Made by a program: the position numbers and the translations under genes. A stretch of 39,135 nucleotides of DNA. Source: Microbacterium aurantiacum (GTDB taxonomy: Bacteria; Actinomycetota; Actinomycetes; Actinomycetales; Microbacteriaceae). Shown here piece after piece: positions 21,156 to 30,450 of this stretch. The stretch covers positions 1 to 39,135 of the forward strand of contig NZ_PGGU01000014.1 in NCBI RefSeq assembly GCF_002872075.1, written 5' to 3'. The notes under the pieces are model-generated. The model was not told the origin of the DNA, did no database searches, and saw nothing but the letters and a program-made list of their open reading frames with translations. How positions within the stretch are numbered: the first letter of the stretch is position 1; each line of letters opens with the position of its first letter.

Positions 21156-22079
21156 TCACGCCCCTGTACTGGTGCCGTCGAACTTTCCTGCGCCTCGCTG
21201 CAGAGCGATCAGCTCCGTGTTCGTGCCGTCTTCATGCAGGCGAGGGTCGGCCCCGGGCGCCTCCACGATTCCACGCACCTTGGGCGAGCGCCGCGTACGG
21301 ACCTCCACCCACTTCGCGATCCCGGAGAGGATGAGGCACATGATGATGTAGATGCCGCCGATGACGAACGCCGACTGCAGGATCGGACGACCCTGCTGCG
21401 AGGTGAGCTGCTTGGCGTAGTACAGCAGTTCGGGGTAGGTGATGATGAAGCCGAGCGCGGTGTCCTTCATCGTCACGACGAGCTGTGCCACGATCACCGG
21501 GAGCATCGCGCGGATCGCCTGCGGGAACAGGATCAGCCGCATCACGCCGCTTTTGCGGAGGCCGACCGCGTAACCGGCCTCCTTCTGCCCTCGCGGGAGC
21601 GACTCGACGCCGGCGCGGAGCACTTCGGCGAGCACGGAGCCGTTGTACACCATGAGCGCGAGGACGACGGCCCAGTACGGATCCATCTTCACGCCGACGA
21701 CCGGCAGGCCGTAGTAGAGCAGCATCATGAAGACCAGCACCGGCACGGCGCGGAACAGTTCGGTGATCACCGTGACCGGGATGCGCACCCAGGCGTGATC
21801 GGAGAGCCGGCCGATGGCGAGCACGAAGCCGAGCACGATGCTGAGCACCGCGGCGAGGGCGAAGGCGGCGAGGGTGTTCCCGAGCGCCTTCCCGATGCCC
21901 ATCCAGACGTTGGAGAACGTGAAGACGAACCACTTCTGCTCCGAGAACTGACCGGTGACGAGCATCCGGTAGACCACGAAACCGAGGGCCGCGAGCACCA
22001 CGAGGATCGTCACGATGGCGAGGATGCGGTTGCGAGCGATCGCCCGGGGGCCGGGGACGTCGTAGAGCACGGAAGTCAT
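21156..22079 (-). CDS. gluD: glutamate ABC transporter permease GluD
   Basis: Second permease of a polar amino acid (HAAT family) importer, 307 residues. About six membrane helices; the ATPase-contacting EAA loop is visible as EAGYAVGLRKSGVMRLILFPQAIR. The protein has a longer C-terminal cytoplasmic tail than GluC (about 40 residues after the last helix, ending GTSTGA). ATG 22079 overlaps the gluC stop by four bases. Identity as GluD rests on gene order gluA-B-C-D as in Corynebacterium glutamicum and on the pairing of a short and a long permease; substrate could be glutamate or aspartate/glutamine. Confidence 0.88.
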   Translation of the reverse strand: MTSVLYDVPGPRAIARNRILAIVTILVVLAALGFVVYRMLVTGQFSEQKWFVFTFSNVWMGIGKALGNTLAAFALAAVLSIVLGFVLAIGRLSDHAWVRIPVTVITELFRAVPVLVFMMLLYYGLPVVGVKMDPYWAVVLALMVYNGSVLAEVLRAGVESLPRGQKEAGYAVGLRKSGVMRLILFPQAIRAMLPVIVAQLVVTMKDTALGFIITYPELLYYAKQLTSQQGRPILQSAFVIGGIYIIMCLILSGIAKWVEVRTRRSPKVRGIVEAPGADPRLHEDGTNTELIALQRGAGKFDGTSTGA

Positions 22080-22732
22080 CGCGCGATCCTCCATCGGTTC
22101 TCGAGATAGCGCTGCAGGCCGCTCATCACCATGACCAGCGCCACGAAGACGACAGCGACCCAGAGCAGGACCTCCATCGGGTTGCCGGGGCGGTCGGGGG
22201 CGTCGTTGATCGTCGACCGGAGCGCGGCGAGCTCGGCGATCGAGAAGCCGGCGGCGACCGTGGTGTTCTTCAGAAGAGCGATGAACACGCTCATCATCGG
22301 CGGCACGACGGAGCGGAAGGCCTGCGGGAGGATGACGGAGGTCATCACCTGACCGAAGGGAAGGCCGATGGCCCGGGCGGCCTCGGCCTGACCTACCGGG
22401 ACCGTGTTGATGCCGGCGCGCAGCACCTCTGCCACGTAGGTCGCGGTGTAGACGCCGATCGCCAGGATGCCGAGCACGGTGTTCGACAGGTTCGGCAGCC
22501 CGAGTTGCGGGTAGCCGAATACGAAGAAGAAGAAGACCAGGGTCAGCGGGGTGTTGCGTACGAGGTTGACGTACACCGTGCCCACGCTGCGCGCGATCGG
22601 GACCGGCGAGACGCGCATCGCCCCGACGATGATGCCCAGCACGAGCGCGATGATCCCGCCGATGAAGAAGACGAGCAGCGTGTTGCCGATCGCCTCTCCC
22701 CACAGGTCGAGGTTGCCGAAGATGACGTCCAC
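22076..22732 (-). CDS. gluC: glutamate ABC transporter permease GluC
   Basis: First permease of the importer, 218 residues, starting at GTG 22732. About five helices with the HAAT permease text NTLLVFFIGGIIALVLG at the start, RNTPLTLVFFFFVFGYP, and the EAA loop EAARAIGLPFGQVMTSVILPQAFR that docks on GluA. It follows gluB after 65 bases that contain a strong hairpin; a GAAGG-type ribosome-binding site is recognisable upstream of the GTG. It is translationally coupled to gluD by overlap. Confidence 0.9.
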   Translation of the reverse strand: MDVIFGNLDLWGEAIGNTLLVFFIGGIIALVLGIIVGAMRVSPVPIARSVGTVYVNLVRNTPLTLVFFFFVFGYPQLGLPNLSNTVLGILAIGVYTATYVAEVLRAGINTVPVGQAEAARAIGLPFGQVMTSVILPQAFRSVVPPMMSVFIALLKNTTVAAGFSIAELAALRSTINDAPDRPGNPMEVLLWVAVVFVALVMVMSGLQRYLENRWRIAR

Positions 22733-22759
22733 GCCACCCTGCCCTTCTTCAAGCTGTAC

Positions 22760-22789
22760 GGGGCGGCCTCCTGGAGAGGAGGCCGCCCC
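22760..22789 (-). repeat. gluB-gluC intergenic hairpin
   Basis: Perfect 12-bp inverted repeat (GGGGCGGCCTCC / GGAGGCCGCCCC) with a six-base loop, starting nine bases after the gluB stop. There is no U-run on the minus strand afterwards, and gluC/gluD follow, so it is better read as a 3' stabiliser for gluB mRNA or a partial attenuator that keeps the binding protein in excess over the permeases than as a full terminator. Confidence 0.75.
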
Positions 22790-22797
22790 CGGTCAGA

Positions 22798-23703
22798 TCA
22801 GTACGCGTCGACCTCGGGCTGCTCGACCTCGATGCCGGAGTCGCCGAGGTTCGCATCGAAGATCGCCTGCCAGATCTCGCCGCCGTCCGTGAACAGCTCG
22901 TTGATGTGCGCGCGCATCACGTCGTCGCCCTTGGTGAGGCCGACGCCGTAGCGCTCCTCTGTGAAGAGCGGGCCGGTGACCTTGACGTCATCAGGGTACT
23001 GGGCGGCGTAGCCGATCAGGATCGCCTGGTCGGTGGTCACCGCGTCGACCTTGCCGTCGATGAGGTCCTGGACGCAGGCGGAGTACAGGTCGTACTCCTG
23101 CGTCTTGATCTCGGGGAAGTTCGCCTTGATGTTCTGGATCGGCGTGGAGCCGGTCGCGGAGCAGACGGTCTTGCCGTTGAAGTCCTCGAGCTTGTCCGCC
23201 TCATCGGCGTCCGCCGCGACGAGCAGACCCTGACCGGTGATGAAGTACGGGCCGGCGAAGTCGATCAGCTCCTTGCGCTTGTCGTTGATCGAGTAGGTGC
23301 CGACGTAGTAGTCGATGTCGCCGTTGGTGATGGCCTGCTCGCGGTTGGCGGAGGCGATCGGCTTGAACTCGATCTTGTCCTCGTCGTAGCCGAGCGAGGC
23401 CGCGATCCAGCGTGCGATGTCGATGTCGAAGCCGGTGCGCTCCCCCGACGTCACGTCGAGGTAGCCGAGACCGGGCTGGTCCTCCTTGACGCCGACGATG
23501 ACCTTGTCGCGCGCGGTGATCGCGTCGAACGTGGGGCTGCCCTCGAGCGCCACGTCTTCTGCGACCGTGAACCAGGCCGAGTCCTCGGCGGGCTCTTCGG
23601 CGTCGCCGCCCGGGTTCGTCGGTGTGCCGCTGTTGCAGGCGGTCAGCGCCAGCAGCGATGCTGCTGCGATGCCGATGCCCGCCAGTGTCCGTGTGCGTCG
23701 CAT
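22798..23703 (-). CDS. gluB: glutamate ABC transporter substrate-binding lipoprotein GluB
   Basis: 301 residues. A lipoprotein signal peptide (RRTRTLAGIGIAAASLLAL) ends in the lipobox LTAC with Cys23 as lipidation site, then a short Gly/Asp/Glu linker, then a type 3 periplasmic-binding-protein domain: IVGVKEDQPGLGYLD, TGFDIDIARWIA, YVGTYSINDKRKELIDFAGPY and VTTDQAILIGYA. It captures the amino acid at the outer face of the membrane for GluCD. It lies 42 bases behind gluA, with the hairpin immediately downstream. Confidence 0.92.
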   Translation of the reverse strand: MRRTRTLAGIGIAAASLLALTACNSGTPTNPGGDAEEPAEDSAWFTVAEDVALEGSPTFDAITARDKVIVGVKEDQPGLGYLDVTSGERTGFDIDIARWIAASLGYDEDKIEFKPIASANREQAITNGDIDYYVGTYSINDKRKELIDFAGPYFITGQGLLVAADADEADKLEDFNGKTVCSATGSTPIQNIKANFPEIKTQEYDLYSACVQDLIDGKVDAVTTDQAILIGYAAQYPDDVKVTGPLFTEERYGVGLTKGDDVMRAHINELFTDGGEIWQAIFDANLGDSGIEVEQPEVDAY

Positions 23704-23745
23704 GTGCGTCTCCTTCGTGTGCTGTGAATGCAGGGGCAGAAAAGT

Positions 23746-24516
23746 TCAGTGGGTGAGGAGCTTGGACAGGAAGTCCTTGGCGCGGTCGCTCTTCGGGTTC
23801 GTGAAGAACTCCTCGGGCGTCGCCTCCTCGACGATGCGGCCGTCGGCCATGAAGACGACCCGGTCGGCGGCCTTGCGCGCGAAGCCCATCTCGTGGGTGA
23901 CGACGATCATCGTCATCCCCTCGTGCGCGAGCCCGACCATGACGTCGAGGACCTCGTTGATCATCTCGGGGTCGAGCGCGCTGGTCGGCTCGTCGAAGAG
24001 CATCACCTTGGGCCGCATCGCGAGGGCCCTGGCGATCGCGACGCGCTGCTGCTGACCGCCGGAGAGCTGAGCGGGCAGCTTCGACGCCTGCTTCGCCACG
24101 CCGACGCGTTCGAGCAGCGCCATGGCCTCCTTGTCGGCATCCGCCTTCTTCAGGCCCCGGACCTTGATCGGCCCGAGCGTCACGTTCTCGAGGATCGTGA
24201 GGTGCGCGAAGAGGTTGAACGACTGGAACACCATGCCGACGTCGGCGCGAAGGTTGGCGAGGCCCTTGCCCTCGGCGGGCAGTGCCTTGCCATCGATGCT
24301 GATCGTGCCGCTGGTGATCGTCTCCAGCCGGTTGATCGTGCGGCACAGCGTCGACTTGCCCGAACCGGACGGGCCGATGACCACGACGACCTCGCCCGAA
24401 TTGACGGTCAGATCGATGTCGGTCAGAGCCTGGAAATCGCCGTAGTGCTTCTGGACGTTGTCCACCACCACCAGGGGGGTACCGCCTGTTCGCGGCGCGC
24501 CATTGCTTTGTGCCAT
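23746..24516 (-). CDS. gluA: glutamate ABC transporter ATP-binding protein GluA
   Basis: 256 residues from ATG 24516 ([11 protein letters not shown]). Complete ABC ATPase: Walker [11 protein letters not shown]-loop in [12 protein letters not shown], signature [15 protein letters not shown], Walker [15 protein letters not shown], and switch histidine in VVTHEM. First gene of the operon. On the minus strand TAGGGT precedes the ATG by seven bases, so a leaderless start is possible; no strong -35 was seen. A palindrome upstream (24567-24584) suggests nitrogen control. Confidence 0.95.
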   Translation of the reverse strand: MAQSNGAPRTGGTPLVVVDNVQKHYGDFQALTDIDLTVNSGEVVVVIGPSGSGKSTLCRTINRLETITSGTISIDGKALPAEGKGLANLRADVGMVFQSFNLFAHLTILENVTLGPIKVRGLKKADADKEAMALLERVGVAKQASKLPAQLSGGQQQRVAIARALAMRPKVMLFDEPTSALDPEMINEVLDVMVGLAHEGMTMIVVTHEMGFARKAADRVVFMADGRIVEEATPEEFFTNPKSDRAKDFLSKLLTH

Positions 24517-24566
24517 GCCCCCCACCCTAGGAGTAGACGCCGACGCAGACGAGAGCAACGCGATGT

Positions 24567-24584
24567 GGTTACACAGTTGTAACC
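24567..24584. promoter_or_regulatory. GlnR-box-like palindrome upstream of gluA
   Basis: Perfect palindrome GGTTACA-CAGT-TGTAACC centred about 60 bases before the gluA ATG. Read as GTTAC-N6-GTAAC it fits the actinobacterial GlnR half-site pair (GTnAC-n6-GaAAC) with one mismatch. The position upstream of the expected promoter suits an activator. The patch is AT-rich against its surroundings. Confidence 0.5.
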
Positions 24585-24585
24585 G

Positions 24586-24609
24586 CGCGGGCCCCGGCGT
24601 CGGCCCGCG
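24586..24609 (-). terminator. possible terminator after trmH
   Basis: Inverted repeat CGCGGGCC / GGCCCGCG (8-bp arms, 8-base loop), ten bases past the trmH stop. There is no U-run, so termination is uncertain; it may simply isolate trmH from the gluA control region. Confidence 0.4.
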
Positions 24610-24618
24610 GGCGGCCCG

Positions 24619-25431
24619 TCAGAGGGACGCTGCGGCGCGCTGCGAGAAGGCGCTCTCGTACAGGCAGACGCTGGCGGCCGTCGCCAGGTTCAGCGACTCG
24701 GCACGGCCGAAGATCGGCAGCCTGAGCACCCGATCGGCGAGCGACAGCGCGCTGTCTTCCAGGCCATGCGCCTCGTTCCCGAACAGCCAGGCGGTCGGTT
24801 CGGCGAGCAGTCCCTCGGAGCGTGCCTGCAGGAGGTCGTCGCCCTTCACATCAGCGGCCAGGACGCGCAGGCCGGCGGCGTGTGCGCGCTTGATCACGTC
24901 CGACAGCTCGCCGCCCACGGAGACGGGCAGATGGAACAGCGACCCGGTGGTGGCGCGGACCACCTTCGGGTTGTAGGGGTCGACCGTGCGGCCGGTGAGC
25001 ACGACGGCGTCGGCGCCTGCGGCATCCGCTGCCCTGATGATCGTGCCGAGGTTGCCGGGGTCCCGCACCTCCTCGCAGATCGCGACCAGGCGAGGCGACG
25101 CGGCGAAGATCTCCCGCACCGAGGTCGGGGTCTGGCGCACGACGGCGACGAGTCCCTGCGGGGTGACGGTGTCGGCCATCGCGTTGAGGACGTATTCGGT
25201 GACGTACTCGACCACCACGTCGTTCTGCGCGGCGGAGGCGCGGATGTCCGGATGCTTGTCCCAGCCGGTCGGAGTCGCGAAAAGGTCGACGATCGAATCG
25301 GGTCGGTAGGTGAGCGCCTCACGGACGGCCTGAGGGCCTTCGAGAAGGAACAGACCGGTCTCGGTGCGCGCACTGCGCTTGGTCAGTTTCGCGACGGCAC
25401 GGACTCGGGGGGAGCGGGGGTTCTCCAGCAC
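24619..25431 (-). CDS. TrmH/SpoU family RNA 2'-O-methyltransferase
   Basis: 270 residues of the SPOUT knot fold, using S-adenosylmethionine to methylate a ribose in rRNA or tRNA. The N-terminal ~95 residues are the substrate-binding L30e-like domain (FLLEGPQAVREAL). The knot motifs are clear: motif 1 VRDPGNLGTIIRAADA with the catalytic Arg/Asn, motif 2 WLFGNEAHGL, motif 3 LPIFGRAESLNLATAASV. Its place after infC-rpmI-rplT matches the tsnR-type gene of other actinobacteria. It starts at GTG 25431; AGAAG stands very close to it, and no alternative start is better. Confidence 0.92.
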   Translation of the reverse strand: MLENPRSPRVRAVAKLTKRSARTETGLFLLEGPQAVREALTYRPDSIVDLFATPTGWDKHPDIRASAAQNDVVVEYVTEYVLNAMADTVTPQGLVAVVRQTPTSVREIFAASPRLVAICEEVRDPGNLGTIIRAADAAGADAVVLTGRTVDPYNPKVVRATTGSLFHLPVSVGGELSDVIKRAHAAGLRVLAADVKGDDLLQARSEGLLAEPTAWLFGNEAHGLEDSALSLADRVLRLPIFGRAESLNLATAASVCLYESAFSQRAAASL

Positions 25432-25481
25432 CTTCTCAGTCTAGAGAGTCCCCCGGCTCACGCGGAGACACTCTCGACGCC

Positions 25482-25513
25482 AGAGGGCGCCCTCCCGAAG
25501 GAGAGCGCCCTCT
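25482..25513 (-). terminator. terminator after rplT
   Basis: Hairpin with outer arms AGAGGGCGC / GCGCCCTCT and an inner CTCC/GGAG helix around a CGAA (TTCG on the minus strand) tetraloop, starting 33 bases past the rplT stop. There is no U-run, but the tetraloop stem is very stable. It would end the infC-rpmI-rplT transcript before trmH. Confidence 0.65.
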
Positions 25514-25546
25514 GATCTGAGCTGCTCACGCAGCCGAAGAAGCTGC

Positions 25547-25933
25547 TTACGCGGCCGACTTCGGTGCGTTGACGTCGGAAGGCAGAGCCTTCTTGGCCGT
25601 CTCGATGAGAGACGTGAACGTCGCTGCATCGTTGACCGCGAGGTCGGCGAGCATACGACGGTCGACCGTGACGCCCGCAAGGCCGAGGCCCTGGATGAAA
25701 CGGTTGTAGGTCATGCCGTTCTGGCGTGCAGCGGCGTTGATGCGCTGGATCCACAGGCGGCGGAAGTCGCCCTTGCGCTTGCGACGATCCCGGTACGAGT
25801 AGACCAGGGAGTGGATGACCTGTTCCTTGGCCTTGCGGTACAGGCGCGAACGCTGACCGCGGTAGCCGGAGGCGCGCTCGAGGATGACGCGACGCTTCTT
25901 GTGGGCGTTTACCGCCCGCTTTACTCTTGCCAT
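25547..25933 (-). CDS. rplT: 50S ribosomal protein L20
   Basis: 128 residues, very basic N-terminal half ([18 protein letters not shown]) that threads into 23S rRNA, and the globular end with [20 protein letters not shown] and [10 protein letters not shown]. Needed for assembly of the large subunit. Third gene of infC-rpmI-rplT, 30 bases behind rpmI. In other bacteria L20 represses this operon; no L20-binding mimic was identified here. Confidence 0.97.
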   Translation of the reverse strand: MARVKRAVNAHKKRRVILERASGYRGQRSRLYRKAKEQVIHSLVYSYRDRRKRKGDFRRLWIQRINAAARQNGMTYNRFIQGLGLAGVTVDRRMLADLAVNDAATFTSLIETAKKALPSDVNAPKSAA

Positions 25934-25963
25934 GACTTCTTCCTATTCCTGCGTTCGGGCGCG

Positions 25964-26158
25964 TCAGCGACCGAGAAGCTTCTTCGCGACCTTGGTGTCG
26001 GCCTTCGAGAGCACCTGGTCCTGGTTCAGACGACGGGTGCGACGGCTCGACTTGTGCTCGAGGTTGTGACGCATCCCGGCCTGCTGCTTCTTCAGCTTGC
26101 CGCTGCCGGTGATCTTGAAGCGCTTCTTAGCACCCGAGTGGGTCTTCTGCTTCGGCAT
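25964..26158 (-). CDS. rpmI: 50S ribosomal protein L35
   Basis: 64 residues, basic, with the family opening [20 protein letters not shown] and the [15 protein letters not shown] block. Late-assembling large-subunit protein. Middle gene of the operon, 73 bases behind infC and 30 bases before rplT. Confidence 0.97.
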   Translation of the reverse strand: MPKQKTHSGAKKRFKITGSGKLKKQQAGMRHNLEHKSSRRTRRLNQDQVLSKADTKVAKKLLGR

Positions 26159-26231
26159 CTTCTCTTCCTTCGTATGGCGCCCTCTCGGGCGACGTTGTCA
26201 ACCCGCGTTGCGGGAGTTCTGTGGGCGGGTG

Positions 26232-26858
<627 letters not shown>

Positions 26859-27080
26859 AGGTGCTCCTTAGACGATGTGATCCGGCCTCCGCGATGCTTT
26901 CTGCATCACGGGCGAATTCAGAATCGTCCCCACCCGCCGACATTCAGATGCCGGCTTCGCACCCTGACCATCGGACAGTTCCTCAACGGATCTGGCCGAA
27001 CAACCGGACGGAGCCGGCGGAGTGCTGGACCCGGTAGCCTGGAACGGCAAGCGCGGGTGGGAAGTGAATCCTCTTTCGTA

Positions 27081-27117
27081 CCGGAGCATTACGCTCCGGA
27101 GCCCGACAAAGTCTAAC
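27081..27117 (+). promoter_or_regulatory. DUF1844 promoter with overlapping palindrome
   Basis: The palindrome CCGGAGC-ATTAC-GCTCCGG (27081-27099) overlaps TTACGC (27089-27094), which is 17 bases from TCTAAC (27112-27117), 16 bases before the DUF1844 GTG. It can be read as an operator over the -35 of this promoter, or as an RNA stem for the opposite infC transcript. The remaining 26859-27080 stretch between the divergent genes contains no other recognised element. Confidence 0.4.
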
Positions 27118-27132
27118 AGAAGGCAAGGCGAA

Positions 27133-27525
27133 GTGACGACTCAGGGTCAGGACCAGGCAGATCGCGAGCGCGAAGAGCGCTGGGCACGGCAGGAGGAGGC
27201 AGCGTCTTCCGCCACCAGGGACATCGCCGACGTCCCCGCTGTCGAGGTGATCACGACGGCCGCCGTCCACCTGATGAGCGCCGCTGCCGTGAAGGTCGGC
27301 CTCGCACACGACCCCGACGCCGAGATCGACCTCGACGAGGCGCGCAAGCTCATCAACGCCCTCGCCGGGCTCATCACCGCCGGCGCGCCGGAGATCAGCG
27401 ACATGCACGCGCGTTCGCTGCGCGACGGCCTCCGCTCGCTGCAGCTCGCGTTCCGCGAAGCATCCGTCATCCCCGACCCGATCGGCAAGGGACCCGGCGA
27501 GAAGTGGACAGGGCCGGTCAACTAG
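27133..27525 (+). CDS. DUF1844 family protein
   Basis: 130 residues from GTG 27133 (MTTQGQDQADRERE). The N-terminal third is charged and probably disordered; the core is the family block ADVPAVEVITTAAVHLMSAAAVKVGL followed by DLDEARKLINALAGLI and a helical end. The family is widespread beside infC in actinobacteria, divergently oriented as here, but has no known function. AAGGCGA serves as ribosome-binding site. It is convergent with the SseB-like gene that ends 24 bases downstream. Confidence 0.88.
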   Translation: MTTQGQDQADREREERWARQEEAASSATRDIADVPAVEVITTAAVHLMSAAAVKVGLAHDPDAEIDLDEARKLINALAGLITAGAPEISDMHARSLRDGLRSLQLAFREASVIPDPIGKGPGEKWTGPVN

Positions 27526-27549
27526 CTCCTGCCCCGGCGTTCGAGGCTG

Positions 27550-28344
27550 TCAGGCGCTGCGACGGAGTTTGACCGTGAGCGAGTCGGCGAGGACGGCGAT
27601 GCGATCATCGGATGCCCAGCGCTGCGCCAGCCGCGTGAGCACGGCGTCGAGCACCTCTCGCTCGAGGCCGTCGACGAGATCGAGGATCACGATGAGTTCG
27701 GGGCCGCGCAGACGCGCATCCGGATCGCCGGCGGCGACGGCCACGTCGATCACGGCGAGCTCATGTGCGACGCTCTGCTGGAGCGCCTCGAAGACCTCGG
27801 GCGAGAGGAAGCTCGGCTCCCACGCGTGGCCCTGAGCGATCGCCCACACAGCCGGACGGCGGATGACGAACTCGGTGTCCGACGTGGGGTCGAGCACGAT
27901 GAGGTCGGTGTCCTCGGCGGATGCGGCCAGGGCCGCCCGCACCGCCTCGACCGGGATCGGCCGCGCCGTGGCATCCCACTTCGACATCGCCTCGACCGAG
28001 GAGAACACCGGTTGCACTCGGCGGCCATCGGGGGCCGCCACGGTCACGATGGAGAGTTCCTGCGTCTTGTCGACCGTCAATCCGTTCGGGGCGATGCCCT
28101 CCTCGCCCTTCTCGGCGACAAGCGGGATCAGGACGCGCGCAGTGCGGAAGGCATCGACGACCTCGGCCTGACTCCCCTGGCCCGCCCGGAATCGCAGCAG
28201 GGCGTCGAGCAGCGCCGGGTCGGCTGAGCCGTCGTCCGCGGAGTGCGGGTTGGCTTCGAAGCTGCGCCCCTCCCACGGGACGCCGGCCGAATCGCCGGCC
28301 GCGCCTGAGCCGTGGCGGTGGGCGTCGTCAGTCCCCTGCGACAT
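27550..28344 (-). CDS. SseB family protein
   Basis: 264 residues from ATG 28344 ([12 protein letters not shown]). After a Gly/Ser/Asp-rich N-terminus the SseB N-terminal domain is recognisable: [19 protein letters not shown], then [10 protein letters not shown], then [13 protein letters not shown] and [14 protein letters not shown], followed by a C-terminal alpha/beta domain. SseB-like proteins are of uncertain role (the enhanced serine-sensitivity name comes from E. coli). The start lies inside the 3' end of priA (17-base overlap), so it is cotranscribed and probably translationally coupled; this pairing is common in actinobacteria. Confidence 0.8.
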   Translation of the reverse strand: MSQGTDDAHRHGSGAAGDSAGVPWEGRSFEANPHSADDGSADPALLDALLRFRAGQGSQAEVVDAFRTARVLIPLVAEKGEEGIAPNGLTVDKTQELSIVTVAAPDGRRVQPVFSSVEAMSKWDATARPIPVEAVRAALAASAEDTDLIVLDPTSDTEFVIRRPAVWAIAQGHAWEPSFLSPEVFEALQQSVAHELAVIDVAVAAGDPDARLRGPELIVILDLVDGLEREVLDAVLTRLAQRWASDDRIAVLADSLTVKLRRSA

Positions 28345-29074
28345 CCAGCGCCTCGGCCAGCGTGAACGCGCCGGCATAGAGGGCCTTGCCGACGATGGCG
28401 CCCTCGACGCCGAGCGGCACCAGTTCGCGCAGCGCTGCGATGTCATCGAGGCTGGAGATTCCTCCGGAGGCGACGACGGGCTTCGGAGTGCGCGCGGTCA
28501 CCTCGCGGAGCAGATCGATGTTCGGCCCGCGCAGAGTGCCGTCCTTGGTGACGTCGGTGACGACGTAGCGGCTGCAGCCGGCCTCCTCGAGGCGATCGAG
28601 GACCTCCCAGAGGTCACCGCCCTCCTTGGTCCATCCGCGAGCCGCGAGCGTCGTGCCGCGCACGTCGAGGCCGACCGCGATCGCCTCGCCGTAGCGGCCG
28701 ATGACGTCCGCAGCCCACTCGGGGTTCTCCAGCGCGGCGGTGCCCAGGTTGATGCGCGACGCGCCGCTCTCGAGAGCGGCTTCCAGCGTCGCGTCGTCAC
28801 GGATGCCGCCGGAGAGCTCGACGTTCACGTTGCGGAACTGCTTGATCACCTTGCGCAGGATCGGCGCGTTGCTGCCGCGGCCGAACGCTGCGTCGAGATC
28901 GACCAGGTGGATCCACTTGGCCCCCTGTGCGACCCACTCCCCCGCGGCGTCGAGCGGGTCGCCGTAGTTGGTCTCGGTACCGGCTTCGCCCTGCGTCAGA
29001 CGGACGGCCTTGCCGCCGGCGACGTCGACGGCCGGGAGCAGTGTGAGAGTGGGAGTTGACGCGAAGTCGTTCAT
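28328..29074 (-). CDS. priA: bifunctional HisA/TrpF isomerase PriA
   Basis: 248-residue TIM barrel. Catalyses the Amadori isomerisation of ProFAR in histidine synthesis and, in actinobacterial PriA, also of phosphoribosylanthranilate in tryptophan synthesis. General base Asp in [15 protein letters not shown] (Asp17) and general acid Asp in [15 protein letters not shown] (about residue 175); phosphate sites ELSGGIRDD and [12 protein letters not shown]. The actinobacterial assignment implies that a separate trpF is absent, which the window cannot show. It has its own promoter because the ParA-like gene separates it from hisH. Confidence 0.92.
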   Translation of the reverse strand: MNDFASTPTLTLLPAVDVAGGKAVRLTQGEAGTETNYGDPLDAAGEWVAQGAKWIHLVDLDAAFGRGSNAPILRKVIKQFRNVNVELSGGIRDDATLEAALESGASRINLGTAALENPEWAADVIGRYGEAIAVGLDVRGTTLAARGWTKEGGDLWEVLDRLEEAGCSRYVVTDVTKDGTLRGPNIDLLREVTARTPKPVVASGGISSLDDIAALRELVPLGVEGAIVGKALYAGAFTLAEALDVAGD

Positions 29075-29122
29075 GTCTTCCTCAGCTGGAATCGAGCGGC
29101 CGATTCATCGGCACGAGAATCG

Positions 29123-29151
29123 ACACTAGTCCGCCTCCCGGAGCGGTTCAA
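29123..29151 (-). promoter_or_regulatory. priA promoter
   Basis: On the minus strand TTGAAC (29151-29146) and TAGTGT (29128-29123) are 17 bases apart, 49 bases before the priA ATG. Good match to the housekeeping consensus; GAGGAAG supplies the ribosome-binding site. Confidence 0.65.
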
Positions 29152-29229
29152 ATGGGGCGATACGGATCGACACAGGGTGAGAGGGTAGCCTCGGTTGCAT
29201 CCGAGTTCGATTCGGGGAGGGCGATGAAC

Positions 29230-30444
29230 ATGGCGAACGATTCAGATCTGCGTGGAGTCGGACCACTCCGCAGGGGCAACCCGGAACTCGCGAACAAGCC
29301 CGATCAGCTCTCCGCCGAACCCGCACCCGCCGGCTTCGCCTCCGAAGACGCCGGGCCCTCGAGTCTCTTCGACACCGCCGCCGCACCGATCACCGCCGGC
29401 GAGGTCCCGCGCGTCGCGGAGCCCGCGCCCGCGCCCTCGGTTTCGGCGCCCCTGACTGTCGCTGCAGAGCCGCAGCCCGAAGCCCCCGCCGAACCCGCTC
29501 CGTCGCGCCGCAAGCAGCGCGACCGGGGCGAGCGGCCGTCGTTCCTGCATCAGGAGCGGCGTGAGGAGCCGGCACGCCGCGGCACGCGAGGCGCCCTCAA
29601 CCGGCTCGGGTTCTCTCTCCGCCCGAGCGCCTCCGAGCAGGCGATCCGAGACGACGAGCATGCCGTCAGCCAGCACTGGCCCGGTCCCCGGACCGTCGCC
29701 GTCGTGAACGGCAAGGGCGGTGCGGGCAAGACGCCGACCACTGTTCTCCTCTCGGCGGTCTTCGCCCAGTACGGCGGCGCCGGCGTCCTGGCGTGGGACA
29801 ACAACCAGACCCGCGGCACCCTCGGCTGGCGCACCGAGACCGGCCCGCACGATCGCACCCTCCTCGAACTCCTGCCGGAGACCGAACGTCTTCTCGGCGC
29901 GCGCGGCCAGTCGGCCGACCTCGCCCACTTCGTGCACCATCAGCCGCGTGAGAAGTACGACGTCCTGCGCTCGAAGCCGATCCGGCTCGCGCACGAGAAC
30001 CGCCTGAGCCCCGCCGACGTCGATGCGATCCACGCGGTGGCGGCGAAGTTCTACCGGCTGATCATCATCGATTCCGGCAACGACGAGTCCGACCCGATGT
30101 GGCTGCGCATGATCGACCGCGCCGATCAGATCGTCGTGGCGACGACCACCCGCGATGACCACGCCGAAGCAGGAGCACTTCTGCTGGAGGCCCTCGAGGA
30201 ACGCGACGCGCGGTCGGCGGCGCTGGCCCGTCAGTCGGTCGTCGTGGTGACGCAGGCCGACCCCAAGGCGTCGCAGGCCGACGTCGATCAGATCGTCGAC
30301 GGATACGGCTCGCTGGCCCGGGAAGTCGTGACCATCCCGTTCGACCGGGGGATCGTGGACGGAGCACTCAAGCTGGGTTCCCTGGATCCCGTCACGAAGC
30401 GCGCCTGGCTTTCGGCAGCCGCCGCCGTGGCACGGGGACTCTGA
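29230..30444 (+). CDS. ParA/MinD-like ATPase with disordered N-terminus
   Basis: 404 residues from ATG 29230 (nine bases after GGAGG); ATG 29224 would add two residues. The first ~155 residues are Pro/Ala/Glu-rich and probably disordered. Then comes a deviant Walker A, NGKGGAGKTPTT, with both the signature Lys162 and Lys167 of ParA-type dimerising ATPases. Walker A' appears as LAWDNNQTRGTLGW and Walker B as LIIIDSGNDES; TRDDHAEAGALLLEAL and VVVTQADPKA complete the fold. This resembles the ATPases of the EspI/TadZ/MinD-like group. No parB-like partner is adjacent. It lies on the plus strand inside the minus-strand his cluster, with a terminator at its end. Confidence 0.8.
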   Translation: MANDSDLRGVGPLRRGNPELANKPDQLSAEPAPAGFASEDAGPSSLFDTAAAPITAGEVPRVAEPAPAPSVSAPLTVAAEPQPEAPAEPAPSRRKQRDRGERPSFLHQERREEPARRGTRGALNRLGFSLRPSASEQAIRDDEHAVSQHWPGPRTVAVVNGKGGAGKTPTTVLLSAVFAQYGGAGVLAWDNNQTRGTLGWRTETGPHDRTLLELLPETERLLGARGQSADLAHFVHHQPREKYDVLRSKPIRLAHENRLSPADVDAIHAVAAKFYRLIIIDSGNDESDPMWLRMIDRADQIVVATTTRDDHAEAGALLLEALEERDARSAALARQSVVVVTQADPKASQADVDQIVDGYGSLAREVVTIPFDRGIVDGALKLGSLDPVTKRAWLSAAAAVARGL

Positions 30445-30450
30445 CACGAG

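Noticed and set aside
22760..22789. Full transcription terminator after gluB
   Set aside because: There is no U-run, and the two permease genes downstream have no promoter of their own that could be seen.
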